Origin: Brienomyrus brachyistius
Lineage: Eukaryota; Chordata; Actinopteri; Osteoglossiformes; Mormyridae
Direction of reading: 5' to 3'
NCBI RefSeq assembly: GCF_023856365.1
Contig: NC_064548.1
Location: 2,050,501 to 2,114,500 of the forward strand
Length of the DNA stretch: 64,000 nucleotides
The notes under the pieces were generated by a model. It had not been told where the DNA came from. It did not search any database and saw nothing but the letters and a program-made list of their open reading frames with translations. Position 1 is the stretch's first letter. Every line of letters begins with the position of its first letter. A program made the position numbers and the translations under genes. Shown one piece after another: positions 10,722 to 23,568 of this stretch.

Positions 10722-12316
10722 CAACCCCAAATCAAAAAAAGTTGGGACAGGGTGGAAAATGTGAATAAAAAAATAAAGCAGTAATTCACAAATGTCCCTT
10801 AACTTTTATTTCATTGCAGACAGTATGAACACAAGATAATTCATGTTTTTTTTGGTCAACATCATTTGATTTGTAAAGAAACATCCATTCTTGCCATTCA
10901 GGCTTGCAACACATTCCAAAAAAAGTTGGGATGGGGGCAATTCAGGGGCAGTAATAAGACATAATAACTAAAGAATTATGTGATTTGAAACTGGTGATGT
11001 TAACAGGTGATTGCAATCATGATTCGGTACAATAGCAGCATCGAGGAAAGGCCTATTCCTTTAGGAGCAAAGATGGGCAGAGGATCGCCAGTTTGCCACC
11101 AAGTGCGGGCAAAAATCCTTGAAATGATGAAGAAAAACGTTTCTCAAAGAAAGATAGGAAGAGATTTGGGCATTCCTCCCTCTATAGTGCATAACATAGT
11201 GAAAAGAATCAGGGAATCTGGAGAAATCACCGTGCACAAAGGCCAAGGCGCAAGCCTAAACTGAATGGCCGTGATCTCCGAGCCCTCAGACAGCACTGCA
11301 TTAAAAACTGTCATTCATCAATAAATGATATAACTGCATGGGTTCAAGACTACTTCAGGCAGTCACTCTCAAGCATTACAGTACGTAGTTACATTAGGAA
11401 ACGCCGGCTAAAACTGTACTGTGCCAAAAGAAAGCCCTACATAAATAGTGTCCAGAAGCGCCGTCGACTTATCTGGGCTCGGAGGCATCTGGGATGGTCC
11501 ATTGTGCAGTGGAAACGTGTATTGTGGTCAGACGAATTGGGGTTTCACATCTTTTTTGGAAGAAATGGATGCCATGTGCTGCGGACCAAAGAGGAAAAGG
11601 ACCATCCAGACCATTACCAGATACAAGTCCAAAAGCCAGGATCTGTCATGGTATGGGGTTGTGTCAGTGCCTTCGGCAAAGGTAACTTGCACTTCTGCGA
11701 TGGCACCATCAATGCTGAGAAGTATATCTCATTTTTGGAGGAACAAATGCTGCCTTCAAGACGACGTCTTTTCCAGGGACACCCATGCTTATTTCAGCAA
11801 GACAATGCCAAACCACATACTGCACGCATAACAAAAGCATGGCTGCTTAAGAAGAGGGTGTGGATGCTTGACTGGCCTGCTTGCAGCCCTGATTTGTCTC
11901 ATGTAGAGAATGTTTGGCGCATTTTGAAACGAAAAATGCGTCAACAAAGACCCCGTACTGTTGCGCACCTAAAACGTTGTTTGCAGGAAGAATGGGACAA
12001 AGTAACACCTGCAACACTTAGTTACTTGATTTCTTCAATGCCTAAACATCTTTTAAGTGTTGTTAAAAGACAGGGGAACTGTACAAAGTGGTAAATGCTG
12101 TACTGTCCCAACTTTTTTTGGAATGTGTTGCAAGCCTGAATGGCAAGAATGGATGTTTATTTACAAATCAAATGATGTTGACCAAAAAAAAACATGAATT
12201 ATCTTGTGTTCATACTGTCTGCAATGAAATAAAAGTTAAAGGACATTTGTGAATTACTGCTTTATTTTTTTATTCACATTTTCCACCCTGTCCCAACTTT
12301 TTCTGATTTGGGGTTG
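10722..12316 (+). mobile_element. Near-complete Tc1 transposon with 210-bp IR/DR ends
   Basis: TA dinucleotides at 10720-10721 and 12317-12318 flank the element. The left inverted repeat (10722-10930) and right one (about 12107-12316) are reverse complements over about 210 bp. Each arm carries AAAAAGTTGGGAC twice, once near the outer end and once near the inner end. This is the IR/DR arrangement with two transposase-binding direct repeats per end. A transposase gene with a single frameshift lies between them. Confidence 0.92.
11019..12094 (+). pseudogene. Tc1 transposase, full length with one frameshift
   Basis: The ATG at 11019 opens a DNA-binding region with two helix-turn-helix units (QRKIGRDLGIPPSIVHNIVK is the first recognition helix). 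The frame is lost near 11245-11250 through loss of one base and resumes in another frame, continuous to the stop at 12094. The catalytic domain has the three acidic residues: D in LWSDELG, D in QQDNAKPH, and E in SHVENVW. With 34 residues between the last two, it is a DD34E enzyme. The second open stretch alone starts at 11504 and lacks the DNA-binding part. Apart from the frameshift the protein looks intact, so inactivation is recent. Confidence 0.9.
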
Positions 12317-12380
12317 TACATTTTTTCCTATACATTTGTTTTTCCATTACACTCATCTTTATTTTCGTGTATATTGTAAA

Positions 12381-12643
12381 TGTCACGATCGCCGGTAATT
12401 CGGGTGATCACACGGGCAGGTAGCAAGAAAGGAGATGAAGTACGGGGAAAAACGGGGATTTAATCAAGGTATGGGGACCAGGAAACATCGGACATAGTTC
12501 CTTGTCCGTCATTGATGTTAGTCTAAGGCAAGACATGGACTGAAATAGACGAGACTGGGCAAAAATAAGTGGACACAGCTGGGCAAGATCAGGGAAGCAC
12601 ACGTAGGTAATCGGGGGGTGTAGCATACACGAGGATCTTACAA
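12381..12643 (-). mobile_element. Solo LTR, family A, internally shortened
   Basis: The reverse complement matches the LTRs at 52142-52436 and 53533-53830. Shared blocks include the CCCCGTTTTTCCCC region after the polyadenylation site, a GTCCGTCATTGATGTTAG block and the CACGTG-TTTCCC block. GTAAA precedes it (12376-12380) and recurs at 12644-12648. The expected GGACGAGCCGGGCATGACA end is replaced by a shorter sequence. Confidence 0.7.
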
Positions 12644-12648
12644 GTAAA

Positions 12649-14134
12649 TGTGTCATATTTTGGTTAAGTATGTAATTTGACGTAAAAGTATAGACATTGC
12701 AAAATGCAGTTTGGAACACTTGCAGAAACATAAAATCTGATCACCAAAGTCTTGGCTACATGAAGATGACTACTAATAAGTACAAATAAGTATAATGTTA
12801 GTAAGCAAAACAAAGTAAAAACTACTATCTATAACTTTAGAAGGGAAAAAGCATAAAAAGTGATTTTGTTGTGGCTTGATACTTTTCCAAATTTGTCTAT
12901 GGGAAGTTTGGCGCAGCACACACCTAACCATGACTCAATAAATGGATGTTTTGTAAAATGTTTTCTTATTTCTGTTTCAGTTGTGTGACTCAACAATTGA
13001 ATATATTACAGAGGGCAAGAAAATAAATGCAACATCCAAAACTATATATCACCTAGTTTTTTGGTGATGAAATTGCTGAGCAGCACAAACACGCCAACAT
13101 GCAAGTATAAATGCATAAAATGATGTAGGCCACTTGCATTTCTCACGCTAAAGACTTGACACAGAAGTATACATCAAACTTTACAAGAAAATACTGTTAA
13201 AATCTTAGCAGAAAAAGTAAGTGCCTGGTGTTGTTTATAGAATTTTTTTAATTTAACTTGTGATTGATTTATGAAGTGATGCACAGGTTAAACTGGAGAA
13301 TTTCCTAAAATCTATGCCTAAAGAGACACACGCATTTACTGAATCATTGATCATCCAACACGCATTATAAGTGAAAAGGTCCTGGACTTCAATTTGACTG
13401 CTTGAAAGAAACTGGAAAAGACTTGTTCCTCAAATAATGTACATAAAAAAAATTAAGCAAACCATATTTACTAATGAATAATATATAGCAACTTCCTTTT
13501 GACCACACTTCATGGTTAATTCTTTCCAATTCATTTTCTCGTCTTGAGTAACAGTGTCTGTAGCTTGTCGTCTTCAGATAACACCTGTAAAAAAAAAACA
13601 AAAACAATGGAGATCATTGTTTGCGGTTTTTTTCTTAGAAATTGTGGATTCTTATTTGCCCTACTAAACCTTTTTGTCTTGTCCCTAAAATAAGCAGTGC
13701 CAGAATATTTCTGTTTGTGTCTCTGCTAGTTATCATACTGATGCGCTGCATGACTAGTTGAGCTGTTCAGTGTTTGTATTGCTCAATGTAATGTAAATTC
13801 TTTAATATAAACATTGAGGCTGTCAAAATTAATGTAACATGCAAGATTAATTTGACAATTAAGATTAACACATTATTACTCTTTAATCATGTTAATAAAG
13901 CCTACTGTAGAAACCTATTTGGGGTCAGGATGATGTGTTTATTGAATATTTGTTCATCTACTCCTATCAGGTTTTTGGTGGTTTTGAGATTACTGCAGTA
14001 ACTTCTGTATGTTTCCGACAGGAAGTTCCAGTGGGACAATGCCTCAGGCAACACAGTACTCATTTTACGCTACTGATTTACAACACTTGATAAAATCAGC
14101 AAAAGAATCTTTTAACAACGAAGCAAGTCCTTTG
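12649..14134. other. No gene recognised
   Basis: AT-rich, with only short ORFs lacking any domain signal. At 13805-13895 a stretch resembles degraded hAT-type ends (GGCTGTCAAAATTAAT), but no pair of ends could be matched. Confidence 0.45.
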
Positions 14135-14142
14135 CTTGGTAT

Positions 14143-15003
14143 TAGGGCTACACGATAAATCTTTTCGGCATCGTCATCGCGATGTATGCACGTGCAATAG
14201 TCACATCTCAAGACGTGTGATGTCAAGTTACGCAAATTCAATTAAGTGGCGTGGACAACACTTTTGGTGTTCTTGCAAAAGTAATAAATGTCACACTGTT
14301 CTTGTTCTTTTTAAACAATCCACAAAAGTCTGTCTAATATTTTAGGTCAATTTAACGGTTTTTGGGTACGGACCCGACACGCAGCTTTGCACTTGCAGCT
14401 AACGAACATATCGATCATAGAACGAAGCACCAATCACAAACATTCTTGATCCCAGCGCTATTTTGTCACTCATGTTAACTCCCATATGAGATAAGCTTCC
14501 TTAGTTTAATGCTCATGCTCTGTTTAGTACTGATTAAGTAATCATTACCATTATATTTCGGCAAAATCAGCTCAGTCTTTCTAGAATGATTAATTATACC
14601 AATAGAGCTACTTGTCACGGGTCGAGGGCAACGATCGCGAGCGGAGAACGGCGATCGTTCGGAAGGAGCAAGCAGACAAGCGGGATACGGGAAAACGGGG
14701 GTTTAATCGGGGAACGGGAAGCAGGAGACATGGAACGCCAACTAACATCAATGACAGACAAAGCAAACTGGGGAGACCAGGACTTAAATACACGGAACAA
14801 GGCAGCAGGAAACAAGACACGACTGGGCAGGATCAGGAAATCACACGTGGGTAATTAGGGGGCGTGGCACACAGGAGGAGCGGACGAGCCGGGCATGACA
14901 CTACTGAACTAATCAGATTTTTAAAAATCCTAATATCGCAATATATATCACAGAAAGAATAAATATGGCAATGTCATTTTTTCCCCAATATTGTGCAGCC
15001 CTA
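14143..15003. mobile_element. hAT-type non-autonomous element with 8-bp TSD
   Basis: The ends are TAGGGCTACACGAT... and ...TTGTGCAGCCCTA, flanked on both sides by CTTGGTAT (14135-14142 and 15004-15011), the 8-bp duplication typical of hAT. There is no transposase inside. A solo LTR (14613-14900) is nested in it; without that the element would be about 570 bp. Confidence 0.9.
14613..14900 (-). mobile_element. Solo LTR, family A, nested in hAT MITE
   Basis: A TG...CA unit flanked by CTACT on both sides (14608-14612 and 14901-14905). On the minus strand it starts TGTCATGCCCGGCTCGTCCG, the same start as the LTRs near 52 kb, with a matching polyadenylation region. A solo LTR forms by recombination between the two LTRs of a full insertion. 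Confidence 0.9.
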
Positions 15004-15553
15004 CTTGGTATTGCTCATTATAATTACTAATAATACTTTTACATTGTTACATTTTGGAAATTATTTATACGAGATATATAAATAAGGAAAAATCCTGTTA
15101 TCCTCTTATGTTGTCACATGTGAACAATTATTTTAACAATATTGCCTTAATTGTCCAATAATGTATTAATGTACTTGCCCAGTAATAAATTGTTTTCCTG
15201 GAGTTGAACAGTTACAGTGTATTTTCAAAAGTATAATGTGACTGAACATGCAATTAAATTGTCTAATTAATCGCTATTTAGTACCTTATTCCATGCCGCA
15301 GTACTTCAATAACTCTGCATTATTAAGAAGATATCAGCAGAAACGTGGGCTGCGTTTGGCTCTAAAAAAGGATGTTGCTTTCCCTTTTTGTCTTCCCTTG
15401 AATGAAGATCCCTCATGAAAAGCACCAATACATCTGGGCATTTTGGGGATCCCCCTTGTTTAAAGGAAAGACAACTCCCAGAAGAAAACAACTTCTGGTC
15501 TCATTTGTTTTAAGGGATGTTCCTGGTTTCATAATGAGTATTTCACATGTTTT

Positions 15554-15823
15554 TGTCACGCCCAGCTCGGACGATCCTTGTGTGTGCCACACCCCCCTGA
15601 TTATCCACATGTGCTTCCCTGATTGTACCCTGTTGTCTGCTCTATTTCAGTCCCCGTCTTGCCTCAGTTCAGTGTCTGTCATTGATGTTAGTAGATGTCA
15701 GTGCTTGTGTACCTTCTGTTGTCCCGTTTCCTTTCGAATAAATCCCCGTTTTCCCCTAGTTTGCCTGTTCCTTGCCGGCTTACCTGCCTGTGCGCTTCCC
15801 AGCGCTTCACCCGCATCGTGACA
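15554..15823 (+). mobile_element. Solo LTR, family A, plus orientation
   Basis: Starts TGTCACGCCCAGCTCGG and ends CGCATCGTGACA. It carries the family blocks GTCATTGATGTTAGTAG and AATAAATCCCCGTTTTCCCC. The flanks GTTTT and CTTTT give an imperfect 5-bp duplication. Confidence 0.8.
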
Positions 15824-18232
15824 CTTTTCATGCGTTTTCTAAATTTTTTCTTTTTTTTCCCCATGAGAAATATGTTCTTCAACAAAGGGGTGATGTGTGA
15901 CTCAATGGGTTAAGACTCTGTGCCCGTGATTGGAAGATCACTGTTTAAAAAATGGTTTGCAGTGATTAGGCCCTTAACTCCACTTGACTCAGGGACATCG
16001 TCTGACCTGTCTCATCCTCACTTGTATGTGCAAAAAAAGCATAAAATAAATGTAAGGGGTCTCAACCTGCGGTCCGTACCTGTAGCAGGCTGGCTCAAAC
16101 GATGGTCCCTCCTCCATCTCAGGAACAGTTTTGCTTTCCAGTCTCAGGATCTGAAAACATTACAATACACGGATCAACTCTGATTTCATATAACAGGCAT
16201 ATTCTTTAACTGCCACAATGAAAACAATGGCTCTACATTTTCAAAACACAAACAAGATGGGATGCGTATGTAGGATGAAACGGTTACTGGTTTTCCAGTA
16301 AACCGTGGTAAATTTTCCAACTGTTAGTATTACCATTTAAAATCTGAATTACCATTAATGTCATTAATTACCATTAATGTCATTATCATGGTTTGAAAAA
16401 CTAATCAACTGTGGCAGAATGATGCAGCGCGACAATGGCGAGAAATGAGGATACTTGTTTTTAAGGGGAACCAACCCCCTTTTCTTAAGTTTCTAAAGGA
16501 GTTAATGCACACATTAAACAACCATCAAACACACATAATAGGGAAACACACAGAGGTCTGACGCCAGACAGTAAGGGACACACACGGAGGATAGTTTACA
16601 CAAATAGTCAGACATACGAGAGGACCGGACAGGTTCCATGCAAAGCACAGGCAAGGGCACCGACGACAATTGGTAACACAACAAGTATTAACGATAACAC
16701 ACACAGGGGTTATTTACAATTTTCCCAGCATACTCCTGAGCCATTATTCGGCTCCACTACGCAGAGCCATCATGGTGGAACATGGACTTTACGTTAAATA
16801 CCATGCAGTACAAACAAAAATGAGCAACAATCTCCCACATGCAGTTTCGCAGGCACAGCATGCAACATGGGTTTGTTTAGTGTTGAAAACATGGTGGAAG
16901 GTGGTGGAACAGTGCTCGGGAAATTTTTCAGCAGTCTGGAGGACTAGGTCAAAGGTGTGATCCTATATTAGCTTTTATAATACTGCAGAAGAAAAAATGA
17001 TCCAAGATGGCCACCTCAACTGCAGGACATGCAAAAAGAAAATATCTGCAAAAGGGGCAACAGATTTAGTCTTGGAATAGGGGAAAATTGTTTGTTTAAC
17101 TTGGTAACAGCTGGTCAATAATGTAAACTGATTCTTTCAGTGATGTTATTCATATTATTATTATTCATTATTATTATTCATATTATTATTATTGATATTC
17201 AGTGATTCTCTTATAAAAATAATGCACTTTGTTAGTGGTGTAACGGAGCTGGCAGTTTTTGCGTATGTGCTATTAAGAATGAATTTTCTGTATGTTTGCA
17301 TTCGCATATTCTTGAAATGGAAAATTGTTTAAACCAATTTATTTCCTTTATATGGAAACAAATCAAAACGAGACTGAGAATAGTCATAATTTTGGGCTGT
17401 GTGTTGTTTTAGAGGTGAAATAGTCATTTTTAGGATGGAAGTTCCCAGTCAAGAGGGACCAGGAGCTTGGAACCAGGAACTTGGTTCCTGAATATCGGTG
17501 AGAAAGCAACTTGTGATACACTCGTAAAGCACAACAACCTGAAGCAGAAACTATGACGGGAGAGATGTGCTGACACAATAGCAGCTGACCAAATACTTGT
17601 TTACCTTTGTAAATGTGTTATTTGGTGTTTGTTTTTAAAAAAACACCATTTAACTTTTTTTTCTAAGTGTTATTCAATTTAAAATAAAACATCACATTGT
17701 TCTTTCTATAAATTGAATATTTATTACCAAAGCATTTACAAACAGAATGGAACAAATACGAATGTGCTGCATTGAATGATTTGAGGGGTACTCCTAAAAT
17801 GTTCAAAGAGAAGCACCAGTGCTACCAATAAAAAAATATCAGTTTGAAGCCCTGCATATGTTGATTGATGTTGATTATTACTTCACTGTTAAATAATTTA
17901 TGAATGATTGCTGCTATTTGTGTTTGTAAAATAAGGTTTTTATTTTTTTTAGACTATAACCTTCTTCATTAAGAAAGTGTCTTTATTTGGACTAGTTAAA
18001 TTCTTTTTGGCCTAGCAAAACATGAGGAGAGCCAGCTCAAAGGGCTACCTGGGATGCTGAAATTTTGTGTTTTATTATGATACTAAATGAGTTTTTTAAA
18101 AATAATAATAAAAAAAACCTTTGTTATTTTTTTTGGCTACATTAATATAATGTTGAAAGTGTATAGTGCTGCTTATTTTATTTGTGGTCTTCAATATAAA
18201 TGTTGGTGAAATTATTTCAGTTTGTGTATCAG
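15824..18232. other. No gene recognised
   Basis: No domain-bearing ORF. Near 16270-16400 a MITE-like motif (GGTTACTGGTTTTCCAGTAAACC palindrome region) is followed by a direct repeat of ATTACCATTAATGTCATT. A (TTA)n/(ATT)n tract lies at about 17145-17200. Confidence 0.45.
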
Positions 18233-18246
18233 TACTATTTGAGCAT

Positions 18247-18372
18247 CCATTCATCCATCCATTTTCCAAACCGCTTATCCTACTGGGTCACGGGGGGTCC
18301 GGAGCCTATCCCGGAAGCAATGGGCATGAGGCAGGCAATAACCCAGGATGGGGAGCCAGCCCATCGCAGGGC
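18247..18372 (-). mobile_element. 5'-truncated tRNA-derived SINE, 14-bp TSD
   Basis: A 126-bp insert is flanked on both sides by TACTATTTGAGCAT (18233-18246 and 18373-18386). It contains only the 3' part of the SINE seen complete at 42300-42651, with its (GGAT)n-type tail at the low coordinate. The promoter half is missing. The long duplication and 5' truncation show mobilisation by a LINE. Confidence 0.92.
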
Positions 18373-18386
18373 TACTATTTGAGCAT

Positions 18387-18477
18387 TTTCTGCTCAATTT
18401 AACAACACCGCAATAATCATATCATATTTTCACGTTTCACCTCTTCAATATAGCTGTCATTTTACTACGTTACTGGT

Positions 18478-18508
<31 letters not shown>

Positions 18509-19866
18509 TCTATACATACATACATATATGTGCAAGATGGTGTTTTTTTCCAACATTTAAAAAAAAAAACTTGGAGTTGTCATTTTCAAGGGCTAGAAAG
18601 GGCTAAAATAGTCTTTACATAACAGCAAATGGCATACCAAATGGTTTAATTAAAGGGTGATGCATTTCTTTTTCTTAAATACAAGGATAAATTATCACCA
18701 CCAACTGAAGTGATATTTAACACGTGCAATAAGCTCATATGTGCTATGCTCATTATAACACAGTAACTAAGCAATTACCATTATATAGTAAATGATGTGG
18801 ACCTGTTTTATGTCTGCTTCAGCTTATTGGACACTGTACATACTGCTAATTTATATTCCATACTTTATACTCCAATACCTCTATATTTAACTTTTATCTT
18901 TATAACTGTGTAAGGCTAATCACTTATCTGTGGCCTGAGTACTTAATTTCGCTCCACAGCATGTGCAAACATGTGTGGAATGACAATAAAGTTTCTTGAA
19001 TCTTGATACAGAAACCTTAGTTACCATGGCTCAGCCAGTATCTTCACTGAAAAAGTTATTGCGTTATTTTATCAACAATGCATTCTAAACTTTCAGTCCA
19101 ACCTGCTATTAATACTAAAGTTTACGCCATATCACTTAGGCATATTAGCTTGTTTAAAAAATTATGTTGAATGCAAGGATGCACAATATGAAGTCCTTGT
19201 TATGGCAGATTCCGATACAGATAACCAATAAGTAAATTATGTTATATTTACTATAACTTTCATATGATCTGCAGTCTGTACACCCAAGAGACTCGAAAAT
19301 CTAAGATGCACTGCGCATGGCATAGTCTAGTGTTGGCGCAGTGTTGGGGCATGGCTTGGGGTAGTGTTGAGGTATATTCTTTATCGTTTTGGAAGCCATA
19401 AAGAAAAAAATATTTGTTTTTTTTTAACTTTACACATTGTTTGGATATATTTATTTTCTTACTTTACAAATTACTCTTTTGATAAATGTGCTTAGATGTA
19501 TTTAGTATATGCTCTTCTTGTTTTATCTTGTTCATTTTGTTGTTGTTGATCAGAACTCGAACTTTTTATGATTCAAACCCGAGTTCTGAACAGATTAAGT
19601 TCGAGTTCTGAGGTGCCACTGTACTAATAATCCAATAAAACATGTCAGTTGTACTAATCAAGCTAAATGCAAAGAAACTCTTAATAGTAATTAATAAAAA
19701 CACGCTTAAAAAAACATTTATAAATGCATTTTACTGATGTGAACTCTTGCTGCAATGGTTAGAGTGCACTATCAAACATTGATCGCTATCGAGCTAAATG
19801 CACATTAATAAACTAATAAAACGTCAGTTGTACTGTCGAGCTACATGCAAACGAGTTGAAAGTTGA
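18387..19866. other. No gene; microsatellite and repeat debris
   Basis: A (CA)n run lies at about 18481-18508. At 19551-19622 an arm GAACTCGAACT is inverted as AGTTCGAGTTC, the look of a MITE end. At 19625-19850 two diverged units contain AATAAAAC(AT)GTCAGTTGTACT and a CTA(A/C)ATGCAAA block. No coding region is supported. Confidence 0.45.
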
Positions 19867-19867
19867 A

Positions 19868-20263
19868 AGGCCCTTACTTTCCCAGTGGAAGTGCTCTCAG
19901 GTGCAGGGGTTTTGTTGGAACATCTATGCAGCGGCTCCTGAAAACCTTTGGTCTCACAGACCACAGGAAGAGGAGAGCAATGCAAGATCTAGCTCATGAG
20001 GCCGAGCAAGGGAGCTTCTGGCTCTGGCTCCGAAGGAAGGACAAGGCATGGGGGAGAGAGGGATCTTAGGGCAGGTTGCAGGGAGTGTTAGGGAGACGTC
20101 CCTTTCGCTGCTCCACCACCCTGAGATGTTCTGGGATCAAAGGAGCGAAACATCTGTGAAGCGTGGCTCCCAGCTGATGACCCTGCAGCCAGCCAAGCGG
20201 CACCGTCGGAGGTGCGTCAGGCAGAAATGCTGAGCAGGTAGCTTCACCTGTGCTTGTATCTAG
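19868..20263 (+). mobile_element. REL-endonuclease LINE, 3' end only (upstream tandem unit)
   Basis: This matches 23370-23765 at about 94% by eye. It covers the last part of the endonuclease domain (RGFVGTSMQRLLKTFGL region), the LWLRRK tail and the 3' UTR ending CTTCACCTGTGCTTG. The next LINE copy starts directly after it in the same orientation, so the two form a head-to-tail pair. Confidence 0.8.
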
Positions 20264-23200
20264 CTCCTCTGGTACAACAGTGACCACTGAGAATAGATCA
20301 GTTGGCATCCAGGAAAGACTGGAGGGCAGTCAGGGAAGACAGCAGGAAAGATTGCACCCGGGGTGGAAGGGCTGGTTACCCTCCCCACACGTCCAACTAG
20401 CATGGACTAGTGGGACACCCAAACTAACTACAAGCAGGATGATAAGAAAACAGCCTGAAGGTCCTCCAAGAGGCGGGATGGAAGATGGACCACAAAGGAC
20501 GAATAACACGGTAACGACATACTTGAAAAGGACAAAGGACCAAAGGATCCAGAGAGAATGTAGCTGCGGGTGGTCCAAAATAATAATGTATTTGGGCTGC
20601 GCATCCACCAGGGAAAGTCTAAATGTGGTGGAATCCAACAGCTGCAGGCTTGCGCTGCGCCAGCAGGTCAGACAAGGAGATTTCACAGCCAGGTTGAGCA
20701 CCACAGTGCTAGTGATTCCAACTCTGCATTTATTAGGAGAGCACCACCAGCCTTCCCAGCAAACGTCACAAAACGACACAACAGGAAGGCGAGAAAGGGA
20801 AATCCTACAGCTCGTTAAAGAACAACAGCTCCTGAGGAAATCATGGAGGATAGCTGAGCCCCATGAGAAAGAAGGCCTGAAAGACCTGTGGAATACCATC
20901 AAACAAAGGCTTGCTCATCTCAGGAGAGCAGAAAGGATAAAGAGATGCCAAAGCTGGAGGGAAAAGGCAAGATCAAGTTTCTTTCAGGACCCATTCAAAT
21001 ATGCCTGCAGTTTTTTGGAGGAAAGGAAGAACGGGACACTTCAGTCCACTGAGCAGGAGCTGGAACAGTACATCAAAGACCAGTTACACGACAACCTTGG
21101 AGGAGAACCACTTGCATCGCCAGGCTATGTATCCAGTCCACTTGAGCCCTCAACGAAGTTTGACACTACTCCCCCAAAGTGAAAGGAGGTCAGACAAGTC
21201 ATCCAACATGACAGAGCAGCATCGGCACCTGGTCCAAATGGAGTACCTTACAAGGTCTTCAAGAATTGTCCTGGGCTCCTGAGGCTGCTGTGGAGGCTTA
21301 TGGTGACTGCCTGGAAGACCGAATCTATCCCATCATCATGGTGCAAAGTAGTTACCACCTTCACCCCAAAGGAAAAGGAGTCCAAAATCCTCAGCCAGTT
21401 CAGAGGCATTGCTCTGCTAAATGCAGAGGGGAAAATCTTCTTCTCAATCCTGGCTAAACACCTGACTAACTTCCTCCTGGTCAACAAATACATCGATACT
21501 GGTTGCCAGAAGGCAGGCGTCCCAGGGTTCCCTGGCTGTGTGGAACACGCTGCGATGATTTGGGAACAAATCCAGAGAGCCAGGCATAGCAAGTCGAACC
21601 TGCATGTTGTCTGGTTAGACCTCGCAAATGCCTTCGGCTCAGTTCCCCACCAGCTCATCACGTTCACCCTGGACTTTTTCCATGTATCATCAAGCATCCA
21701 GAAGCTGATAGAAAACTACATCAATAGCCTATATGTTTGCTACACAACCTGGGACATCACAACTGCCTGGCACCAGCTGGAGAAGGGAATAGCAATTGGG
21801 TGTTCCATCCCTCCCATCCTCTTTACTTCTGCATTCGAGATTATCCTGATAGGTGGGAGACAAATGGCTGGACGGGCAAAGACTCCCCACCCATACGGAG
21901 TTACATGGATGATGTCACCACTCTCCTCCAAACAGCAGCATGCACAGTAAGACTCCAAAAAAGGCTGGAGGAATTGTTAGCATGAGCCTGTATGAAAATC
22001 AAGCCCACAAAGTCCCGCAGCCTCTCAATCCGGAAGGGGGTTAGGAATGACATCTGTTTCACCGTTGATGGCGAAAGGATTCCCCTGGTAGTGGAAGAAC
22101 CAGTGTGAAGCCTCGGAAGGCTATATACAGCAGATCTTCCCGACAAGCTTATGGCCTCAGCCGTTACAACCCAACTCATGGACGGCCTTCACAAGATCAA
22201 TCAGTGCTCCCTGCCCAGAAAATTCAAGGTTTGGTGTTACCAGTTCACCTTGTATCAACGCATAATGTGGCCACTGAAGCTATGCAAGATCACCATGATG
22301 ACAGTCTTGAAACTGGAAGTAAAGGCCAACAATTACATCAGGAAATAGGTCGGCCTCCCTCGCTGCCTCTCCAATGCAGCACTCTTTGTAAAAAATATGC
22401 TACCGCTCCCATTTCAGTCAATCAGCCTGGGCTACAAGAAGGAGAAGGTGAGACTCCTGTTCCGAGTTAAGAGACTTGCCAGACCCGTCTATCCGAAATG
22501 TAGACGTACAAGTCCAGACCGGACGAAAGTGGAATGCAGCACAAGCAGTTGAAATGGCTACAGAGAGGCTGAAACACCAGGAGATCGTGGGCTTTACGCA
22601 GCCTGGCAGAGCTGGATTAGGATGGGGAGCACCAGCGCTAAGATGGTCTAAAGACAATAAGAAGGAGAGGAAAAATCTCATCATCTCTGAGGTGACCAAA
22701 ATGAATGAGAATCACTACAAAGTTATAGCAGTGAGCCAACAGCAGCAAGGTAAATGGTCCACCTGCGAAGCTGTGACTAGCAGGACCATTACCTGGTCGG
22801 GTATGTGGAGTATACCCCAGGCAAGGCTGAGCTTCCTCATCAGGGCCACTTACAACACACTCCCCAGACCCCGCAATCTTTGCACCTGGTATGGCTCAGA
22901 AGAACTCTACCTCTACAGCTCCCCAAACCTAGGCCTCAAGCACATCCTTTGCAGCTGCAAGGCAGCACTGGCACAGGGCAGATATAGATGGCGGCACAAC
23001 AAAGTCCTGTGCAAGTTGGCTGAGCTGCTGGAGACACGGAGGTGGAGGTAAACTATGCCAGCATCCCATCATCCCATGGATGGATCCAGTTCGTTAGGCA
23101 AGGGGAAGTAGTACAGCGCAGCACCAACGCAGGGTTCACCCTCTTGTCCCCGGGGGGAAAGTGGCAGCGGATGTAGGTCGCAAGCTGAAATTTCCGGCCG

Positions 23201-23568
23201 AAATCACCAGTTCACCCCTTCGCCCTGACATAGTGCTCTGTTCAATACCCGCCAAGGTAGTCATTCTGGTGGAGCTGACCGTCCCATGGGAGGAGGAGAT
23301 GGAAGCTGCCTATGAGAGGAAGAAAGAGAAGTATGCAGACCTGGCTGCTGCATGCTCTCAAGCCGGCTGGAGGGCCCTTACTTTCCTGGTGGAAGTCGGG
23401 TGCAGGGGTTTTGTTGGAACATCCATGCAGCGGCTCCTGAAAACCTTTGGTCTCGCAGACCACAGGAAGAGGAGAACAATGCAAGAACTAGCTCATGAGG
23501 CAGAGCAAGGGAGCTTCTGGCTCTGGCTCCGAAGGAAGAACAAGGCGTGGGGGAGAAAGGGATCTTAG
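20264..23568 (+). pseudogene. LINE polyprotein: zinc finger, RT, REL endonuclease; several breaks
   Basis: The frame from 20250 is open to TGA at 21180-21182. It holds a degraded zinc finger (CSCGWSK...) near 20560 and a long charged linker. The same frame reopens through the RT: ASAPGPNGVPYK, FRGIALLNAEGK, VWLDLANAFGSVPH (catalytic Asp). A frameshift near 21880 precedes the SYMDDVTTL catalytic box. More stops and frame changes follow, near 21985 and 22107. At 22476-23051 the knuckle region LKHILCSC and GRYRWRHNKVL are readable. At 23161-23568 the endonuclease shows RPDIVL, then ELTVPWEE, the RPD...E motif of REL enzymes. The protein would nick DNA and prime reverse transcription there; this copy cannot be functional. 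Confidence 0.8.
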
